Positions 56,902-64,000 of a stretch of 64,000 nt of DNA are shown here, piece after piece. Below the pieces are notes generated by a model. It was not told the origin of the DNA, ran no database searches, and was given only the letters and a program-made list of their open reading frames with translations. This DNA comes from Paramacrobiotus metropolitanus. Lineage: Eukaryota > Tardigrada > Eutardigrada > Parachela > Macrobiotidae. How positions within the stretch are numbered: position 1 is the first letter of the stretch; each line of letters starts with the position of its first letter. Made by a program: the position numbers and the translations under genes. The DNA lies in NCBI RefSeq assembly GCF_019649055.1, contig NW_026570248.1, positions 682,001 through 746,000 on the forward strand. The letters are read 5' to 3'.

Positions 56902-59900
56902 TCATAACTCCTCGGGAGAATGCGTTATGGATTCTTCACCTTCCGCAACTACAAAACCCGTCAGAATGTTGAGCTGCACATCAAAATAAGCAATTTTCTC
57001 TTCTCTTACCGGTTTGATTAGCTGACTGGTTTTCGTTCTCTTCCTTTTGAATTGTATCTAAAAAGAAAAGTTGAATTTATTAGGGCAGAGGATATTACGC
57101 AAGCGTACAGGCTTGCGAGATAAATGTGCCGTTGCCCACGCGAAGATGTTCGGAAGACGCGAACATTCCGTACGATATAAATCAAATTCACAAACGAACC
57201 TTCACTGCCTTCCTCCACAGGATTGTTATCTTCCTGTCCAGATGCATTCGATTCTCGTGCAGCATCTTCAGCAGCCGAGGTACCATTCTCAGATTTTGCA
57301 GAACCATCCGTCTTTTTCTCTTTCGATGCCTTATCCGCCTTTGCTTTCGTCTTGGTAATTTTTAATTTATTCAGCAGGTACTGCACTTCTCGGTCCAATG
57401 TTTTGCCTTTTTCTACAACATCAGCCACCTTGAATACAGGAGCGCTGGTCAGCGGTGACTTTTCCTGAAGCCCCACATTTGTCGTGCGCCATTCCTGAAA
57501 ACGAAATTTTAATTTCGTTTGCACAGTCGTGCTATACAATAATAATAATAATAAGCACAGCATAAAAGCAACACAGAACGCTTACTTCCGTTTCTTTTAT
57601 CAGTTTCTTCAAGCCTTCAACTTCCACCTCGGTAAACACACCATCCAAGCTACCGTTAGACATAACTTCTAAGAACGTCTTGGCCAAATCAATCGATTTT
57701 GCCATGTCCGACAGGACTTCAGGGCGTTTCTTGTGTTCTAAAACTCGATCAGCGATATCTTTTATAGCTGCTTCCAAGGTTTTCAGTTTTGATTTATAAA
57801 CCTAGCGAGCAAAAAATAGAGAATCATGCTATCCCGAGGAACACTACGACAAGTCCGCACCGAAGCAGCTTGAATGGATGATTCCTCTTCCAACCAGTCC
57901 GACGCTTCTCGAAAAACTTTAAGGACTGATTCCCGTTCATTTTCCGTTGATACCTTCTCGTAAGCTGGTTGATAGATCTTGTCCTGAATATCAAAAATGT
58001 ACGTCTCCAAAACGTTTCTGGCCTTCTCTCGCTCCATTTTTTCTCTGTCTTTATCATCCATTGCTGACAATCTGCAAATATAACCCATGCTGCACTGGGA
58101 AATCCGCGCTTTCTTATTGTTCCTGACCTCTTCTTGCTTTGCTGAAATTCTTTCTCCTTATACTCTGCAAAATCCATTCTTGTCACGCCGTGCTTGAGCT
58201 TTTCTTTTGTGGTAACGGTCTTGTTGACAACCGTGGTGCTGAACACTTTGCCAGTATCTTCAGTGGGCTTTTCAGTTCCATTCAGAGCTGATTCCACGCC
58301 GGTAGCAGCATTAACGTCTGCGTTCGCGGACTCTGTTGCATTAGAAGCAGCTGAGTCGTTCGACTGGGATCCCGAAAAGAAATTAGTAATAGACTGTCCG
58401 ATTTCTAGAAACAAAATGGTGAAAAAGTCATATTCCTGAGCAAAAACTTGAACAAACAACTTCAAGCTTTTGGTTTCTAGGTAGTTAAAAAGTAACAGCC
58501 TCAAAACACGACGTTAAAAAACCTTTTTGGAAAGGCTTCAGCGTAAACCATGAAACACCAACAACAAGACCAAGCAAAAAGGAGACGTGCACAAAAATCT
58601 TAAATCTCGTGCAACCCGAAAAGGAAAATAAATCCAAGCTCACCTGATGAAATTCGACGCGCTATATTAGAAAACGAAACCCCTAAAGAGAATTCGGAAA
58701 TGCAGAACCCACCACCGCTACTCATTAAGAAGTCCGTACGCAGAAATTCACAAAAAAAGTATGAAAGGATACGGATACGTTGTTCGTTATTTTCACAGCT
58801 TACTCTCCATGGTAGATGGTATTTCCTGCTCTTTTTCGAATTCAAAAACCACTTCCGCATTGTCAAGTGAGAAGATACCGCTGGCATCTAACTGGAAATG
58901 GGCTTTGACACCCTTCGAGCGCTTTTCTTTATTTTTCTCAAACGCCTCGGCAACCCCTTGGAGATCAATTTGGAAATCCAATCCGTTTGCGATATATGCT
59001 TGTTCAGTTGCTGAAAGGAAATCATGTTCGGCATATTGCACCGTAAACTTAAAATCGGCGGTATGCTTGGGGAAAGTCAGCACTTTGCGCTGGGGATAAC
59101 TGTTGGATCGCGCGAAGAGAACCCGTTTGACCAACCGATTTGTGGACTCTGTTAACCAACAACACAATAAAACCGTTAATAACGTTCACGTCTTCATAAA
59201 CATCAAACACCACAGGCTATACAGCCCACGGAATACGGTAAAGTAATAGAAGAACAAGAGATTACCGGCGTTCGCCTCCGCGCCCTCTTTTGAAGATCCA
59301 CGTTCAAACTGCACGGCAATGGGAATAACAACTGCGTCAGTTATTTCAAAAGCCTTCACCTTGAACCCTTTACTCAAATGAGCTGCCTGGTAAACTGCGC
59401 CTAAAGCGATGGCTTCGTCACTGTTTAAGTTTTTCTGCAGTTCGCTCCTTAAAAATACAAAATTGTTGCTTGTACATCTGGATGCGCATTGTTCAATCAA
59501 ACAACAAATATAGCACAAAACAAATAATCACCATAGACGCACCTTTTTACAGCGGTCAAGAGTTTCTCCTGCACCTTAGGGATACGGGTGCCTCCACCGA
59601 TAATGATAATTTGTTGTATTTCTTCCAGTGGAACGGCTGATGCCTCCAATGCCTGCTCGACAACTCGTGGAATGTGATTGAAAACATCTTCACAAGTGGA
59701 CTCGAGTTCCGATCTCAAAACTTTGTACGAGAAGTCAACATCATCCATCAATCCTTCGACCTACACAATAAAAAAACAATCAGTTGAAATTGTTCTATAA
59801 GCAAACGATTTCCTCTACAAATTATCATCATTTTAATTCAAACTATCCAAACTTTTCCGTTGCGCATGCACCACCAACATTACGTACACTTCTACTACTA

Positions 59901-61766
59901 GAAAACCGGCATGTAAAAATATACTTAAGCAATACCTGAGCCACAAATTCGGTGTTGGCGCTCAAAACTTTTTTCACCCTTGCAGCCTCTTTTAGCAGTT
60001 TAACTAAAGCTTGAGGGTTTTTTGAGGCATCTTTCTTTGTTTTCTCCAAAAATTTCTTGACAAACAATTGTCGTAAACGCAGATCGATCTCCAGTCCGCC
60101 CAAAGTGCGATCATATCCAACACCTTTGACATGCAAGACTGCATTTTCACCACCCTCTTTGGGTTTATTAAGTTCATAACCGACAACAGTCGCAGTTGTT
60201 CCCGTCGATCCCATATCGTATATCATAATATGCTGCATTGTGGCATTCATTTCTTTCCGACGAAACACTCCATAGTTAACCGCAGCTGCAGGGAACAGAA
60301 AATTATCAGTCGCGATTTCTGATAATTATCAAACAAAACGAAAGAGTTTACCGGCAGTATTATCATTTAGCAACTGAAGAATTTTCAGGCCAGCCAGGCG
60401 AGCGGCTTCTTCGATAGCCAGTCGTTCAATTTGTGTAAAATACGGGGGAACAGCGATCACAGCTTCGGACATCGGATGCTCTTAATATAAATTCACTTCA
60501 TTAGAACGTGAAAAAAGAACGCCAAAATATCAAAACTATGGAATGACAGTCGAGAAGCACTCAAATTTTTACACACACATTTCGTACCAGCATATTTTTC
60601 GGCCAGCGTCTTGGCATACTTCAAAATCATAGCCAACAATTCTTCCGGCGAAAACTGGGTGTCGCTAAACAGAACATCAAAGATCGAATCCAGAGCAATA
60701 ATAGAAACAAAATTCTGAAGGCTTTTTATCACCTGTCGATTTTGAACGCAACTCGTTTGGATACCGGATCGTCAACCAAATCATACTGTGGAAAACGTTC
60801 TCGATACAGCTGCGTCAGCGGGTGGCTCACATTTTTGCCCAAGAGATCAAGGAAAAACACGAAGCAATTCTTCGGAGATCTAACACACTGCAACAAGTAA
60901 ATATATTATACACACAAGTGTTTCTCGATAATAGAAAACGTTACATTAACTCCTAAATAACAATAACAATATCAACAAGTTTTCAATCAAAATCACCAAC
61001 CGTACTGAGCGCCGCTTCTCCAAACGTCCTTTCTCCATTCCTTATGGCAACCGCCAAGGGCGTCTTTCGCTGTGACTCGCTACAAACCGGAAATACGTAC
61101 TAAAGTAGGTATGTAAGTTAAATTTGTAGCGAAGTTTGTATATAGTATTTTAAAAAATGTTTTGTGTTCTGTCGCTTAAGTACTAGAAGTACTCGTAGTA
61201 CTGTATGTGTGCAACTGAAGCACTTATGTTATTACTGCGATCATCATCTTGGGAAAACTTACGAATTTAATGCGATTTCCATCGGCACTCCAGGCTAGAA
61301 AAAAAACCGAAAAGCATTGATTATAAATTTATGTGGCAATATCGCGACAAAAAAAAGAATTCAATTAGTGATGGAGGTAGAGACAAAATAATACATGTTC
61401 CAAAAAAATTTCCAGCTTTACTGCTTACAAATTCATTATCATTTATTGAACACAATGGGGATCGATTTTTCATTTCTATTATTTTTTGCAACAGTATTGC
61501 TCGCAGCTGGAGAATTTCAAGAAAGATGCGAGTTCTAAAATCAACCAAAATTCCATACCTTCACAATGGCGATTTTTAAAAATTCGCTACTTAAATCGAT
61601 TGACATCGTCGCGAGAGCACCTGCAATTGCATTCCCAGATAAAAGCAAGTAAAATAAGTTGTTTCGAATCGTATTTCTCCAGCATCACAGCAACATTGTC
61701 CTTACTTGTGCTCCTCCATGAGAGTCCGAAAACGCATATGACCAGGAAAAAATTTCTGAGATCCAT
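56902..61766 (-). CDS. HYOU1: HYOU1/GRP170, ER Hsp70-family chaperone
   Basis: Sixteen exons (61706-61766, 61559-61620, 61263-61294, 61001-61079, 60733-60887, 60588-60664, 60352-60480, 59936-60285, 59543-59760, 59266-59447, 58804-59148, 58128-58404, 57861-58071, 57586-57801, 57200-57494, 56902-56948) give 911 residues; an optional 18-base exon (58644-58661) would make 917. The start supplies a signal peptide ([17 protein letters not shown]). The ATPase domain follows ([62 protein letters not shown]), then PQRKVLTF, an acidic Ala/Thr/Ser-rich loop, and the helical C-terminal domain ([30 protein letters not shown]). The product acts in the ER lumen as a nucleotide-exchange factor and holdase for BiP. 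The protein ends in HSPEEL, a variant ER-retrieval tail. The first phosphate-loop motif reads DLSS rather than DLGS. Confidence 0.95.
57537..57556. repeat. AAT-type microsatellite in a HYOU1 intron
   Basis: A short (AAT)n run of about six units lies between HYOU1 exons at 57494 and 57586. No function is implied. Confidence 0.85.
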
Positions 61767-62349
61767 TTATACCGGCAATTCCTGTTTTACTGTAGCTGTA
61801 GTAGTATGTCTACTGGCACAACAGCCGAAGCCGAACTCTGCGAATTATCCAACACTCGCGAACACCAGCGCGCCAAGCTTCTCCACAACAAAACAAATGT
61901 CCGAATATAACGCAAAAAACAGTGAAATTAATCAATAATAATCAAAAAGGTGCATTAACGAGTTTAGAATCTTTTCTAGTTCCCGAACAAATTCTCCTTC
62001 ATAATTGTTGTCAATTTTCAAAAATCAAAAACTCTCCATTTTCCGGCAGCGCGCTCCGCGAAGCGCAGCAGCAACTAACAATGCGGAGTCTGATCTTTAC
62101 TCTATAAACGAAATCAAACTTCAATAGTTTTCAACGAACAATAGAAAACTCAAGTCATTAGACTTTCAGCCAATTCAGTGGTCACTTTTGGACAACTAGA
62201 AGTCCAATTTTCATTCAATTCGCCACTCGAACTAAAAATTTTATGGGTTTTGGATAAGTATTTTAGCTGGCGAAGTACAATTGGTTGCTGGCACATTGCA
62301 TTGCTATACTGGATTGGTTCAAGCTATATTAGCCACGCCTGTTGCGTGA

Positions 62350-62367
62350 GCTACGGGATCCCGTAGC
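62350..62367. repeat. Perfect 18-bp palindrome
   Basis: GCTACGGGATCCCGTAGC is its own reverse complement. It lies upstream of HYOU1, in non-coding DNA. Confidence 0.95.
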
Positions 62368-62770
62368 CGCCACTTCGGTAGCTTGGCGAGTGTTAGCAAA
62401 AACTAACAAAATAATATTTACTTTTATAATATTTTTACTTATATTTTATTTCAAGAAAGAAATGAAAAATGAAAACAGGACAATTTAGCGGTAGACGATT
62501 ACCACAAAAACACTCTGTCAAAAACATGAATCGTCTATGCTTTTTGAATCGCGCACTGACAACGTGACACATAGTGACATAGGTAATTAATTAAACAAGT
62601 GGTGTACTCGTACTATACTTGGATCCCATTTTGATCTGAATTCTGGATGTAATATCTGTATATATTCAGTAGGAGACAGAAGACACTATTATCGCTGCCG
62701 GAAGAACTCTTTCGAACATGGTTGCATGTTTGACCGGTGGTGGACTGGTATTACGACTAGACGGTACTTA

Positions 62771-62934
62771 GGGTGGGTCTCACATTCAAAGCGAATCTAG
62801 TTGCGATACAGCAACTCCACCTCGCGAGGTGGCTTCGCGTACCGTATCTGTAGGCGTGGCCACTGCAAACAACCACCTCGTGCGGTTGAGCAACCGTACC
62901 ATAACGAGATTCGCTTTGAATGTGAGACCCACCC
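62771..62934. mobile_element. PIF/Harbinger (Tourist-like) MITE, 164 bp
   Basis: Perfect 28-bp terminal inverted repeats (62771-62798 and 62907-62934, beginning GGGTGGGTCTCACATTC) are flanked on both sides by TTA (62768-62770 and 62935-62937), a 3-bp target-site duplication. A TIR starting GGG with a TTA duplication is characteristic of PIF/Harbinger-mobilised MITEs. The interior contains a perfect 16-bp palindrome, CCACCTCGCGAGGTGG (62817-62832). There is no coding capacity, so it is non-autonomous. Confidence 0.8.
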
Positions 62935-63212
62935 TTACAGTACATCTGCCATACTTACGTTAAAACCGCTTCAATACACGCCATACAGATTTCACATTTG
63001 GGTTTCGAAACAAACAGCGGTATCTACATTTGTACATAAGTAGATAACTGTAAATGTAAAGAACTTCAACTAGGAACTGTGCAATCATTATTACTTATTT
63101 CATTTAAAGCTTGTTCTTTACTAAAGACCAAGCTTTAAGGGAAACGGTAAAGACCAAAGACCCTTTAGTACTTTACCATGTCGTTACAGGACTGGAAAAA
63201 CAGCCTACATAA

Positions 63213-63239
63213 TCCGTAACTGCATGATGCAGTTACGGA
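63213..63239. repeat. 27-base near-perfect hairpin with 13-bp arms
   Basis: TCCGTAACTGCAT is followed by one base and its exact reverse complement. Outer CTACAT (63205-63210) and ATGTAG (63246-63251) extend the symmetry with small mismatches. Confidence 0.9.
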
Positions 63240-64000
63240 GACTGGATGTAGTCTGCATCGAGTCTAAGTAATTATTATACAAAATGAGCAAAACTAAGCA
63301 TAAAATTTAATATGAAATAAGAATTTGAGAGTGCATGTGCACGAGTCAGCACGACTGCAGTCCCGAGCGCGTATTCGGAATTCGCCCAGCAAGCGCCACC
63401 ATTTCTCGCCAAAATTTTCTGTAAGCCGGAAACCTCTTTGTTTTACATGATATGAGTCGTATCCCGTATGATTCTGGTTTTACAATGCTAAATTAACTAT
63501 TATAGAATAGTCGGAGCTTGGTAGTCGGCACTGACAGAAATCCCTGACCTGGAAACAGCATAACTAGTACACGTATAGTATCTACGACGCTCTTCAACTT
63601 TACTCTTTATATAACTATGTTAGCCTTTTACACGATGTGGGCGATTGCTTCAGAGTTGTAAACAGTCGCCTACAACAGTCTCACCAGGTCATGCAGATCC
63701 ATTCATATTTTGTCGAAATCGTCTCCAAGAGGACAAAATCCACTCTGCTCTGAACATGTGGTTTTACGGATCTGGTGCTACCGAATTATGAACTTTATAG
63801 ATTACTCACTTTTTTCCTATAAAAGTTTGGCTTAATCAAGTTGCTGTCAGTAGTCAGTAGCGATCAGATGCTTTTGTAGTACCCAAGTACCTACACTTCG
63901 GTACGAATTGACAGTACTGTAACTGTTGTCTGTTGGCAGTCTTGAACGTACGTACCAGTTTTGCCTAAAGTTAGAATGCTATCGTATTAGAAGCCACATT

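Larger units (their letters stand above)
61767..64000. other. Non-coding region upstream of HYOU1, rich in palindromes
   Basis: No coding exon was recognised. The part next to 61766 should carry the HYOU1 promoter; I found no canonical CCAAT-N9-CCACG stress element. Further right lie a perfect 18-bp palindrome (62350-62367), a MITE (62771-62934), a 10-bp inverted repeat (63103-63112 with 63129-63138) and a 27-base hairpin (63213-63239). Confidence 0.5.

Noticed and set aside
61767-62400. ER-stress response element (CCAAT-N9-CCACG) in the HYOU1 promoter
   Set aside because: CCAAT and CCACG-like words occur, but the spacing and orientation do not fit the consensus.

Overview
The window is eukaryotic genomic DNA from an invertebrate animal. 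It carries split genes with GT-AG introns, and nearly all of the genes belong to families shared by animals. Introns range from about 35 bases to 1.9 kb and intergenic gaps are mostly below 2 kb. This fits a compact genome such as a tardigrade's, but that placement is an inference; nothing here fixes the species.

Layout. 1-~9 kb: the 3' part of a Ty3/gypsy-type LTR retrotransposon, with pol (RNase H and integrase) truncated by the window edge. It is followed by unusual downstream reading frames: two frames in phase with pol that appear to carry four linker-histone (H15)-like winged-helix repeats, and a 1052-residue frame containing a 238-residue block in three nearly identical tandem copies. 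10.0-14.3 kb (+): a USP4/11/15-type ubiquitin protease. 14.5-15.2 kb (-): an intronless NUDT8-type Nudix hydrolase, head to head with 15.9-17.7 kb (+): CCDC51/MITOK, the mitochondrial K-ATP channel pore. 19.9-26.6 kb (+): a Shal/Kv4 potassium channel. 27.6-34.5 kb (-): a GRIP multi-PDZ scaffold with five PDZ domains instead of seven, lacking its first exon(s). 34.5-43.1 kb: a long stretch with no recognised gene. 43.1-45.6 kb (-): a vasculin/GPBP1-like protein. 46.7-50.3 kb (-): Miro (RHOT). 51.7-56.4 kb (+): a CLC-7-type lysosomal Cl-/H+ exchanger. 56.9-61.8 kb (-): HYOU1/GRP170, an ER Hsp70-family chaperone. 61.8-64 kb: non-coding, with a PIF/Harbinger (Tourist-like) MITE and a cluster of palindromes.

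The host genes are independent housekeeping and neuronal genes and do not form an operon. Three of them act at mitochondria (NUDT8, MITOK, Miro), and NUDT8 and MITOK share a 0.6 kb divergent promoter region. Exon coordinates were derived by hand from splice signals, reading-frame phase and remembered family conservation. Exon phases add up to whole codon numbers for USP, CCDC51, Shal, vasculin, Miro, CLC-7 and HYOU1. The exception is GRIP, where one PDZ2 exon is exactly one base short.

The most novel part is the retrotransposon's post-integrase region: H15-like repeats, an in-frame TGA inside one repeat, a recurrent stem-loop in the non-coding spacers, and a very young in-frame triplication.
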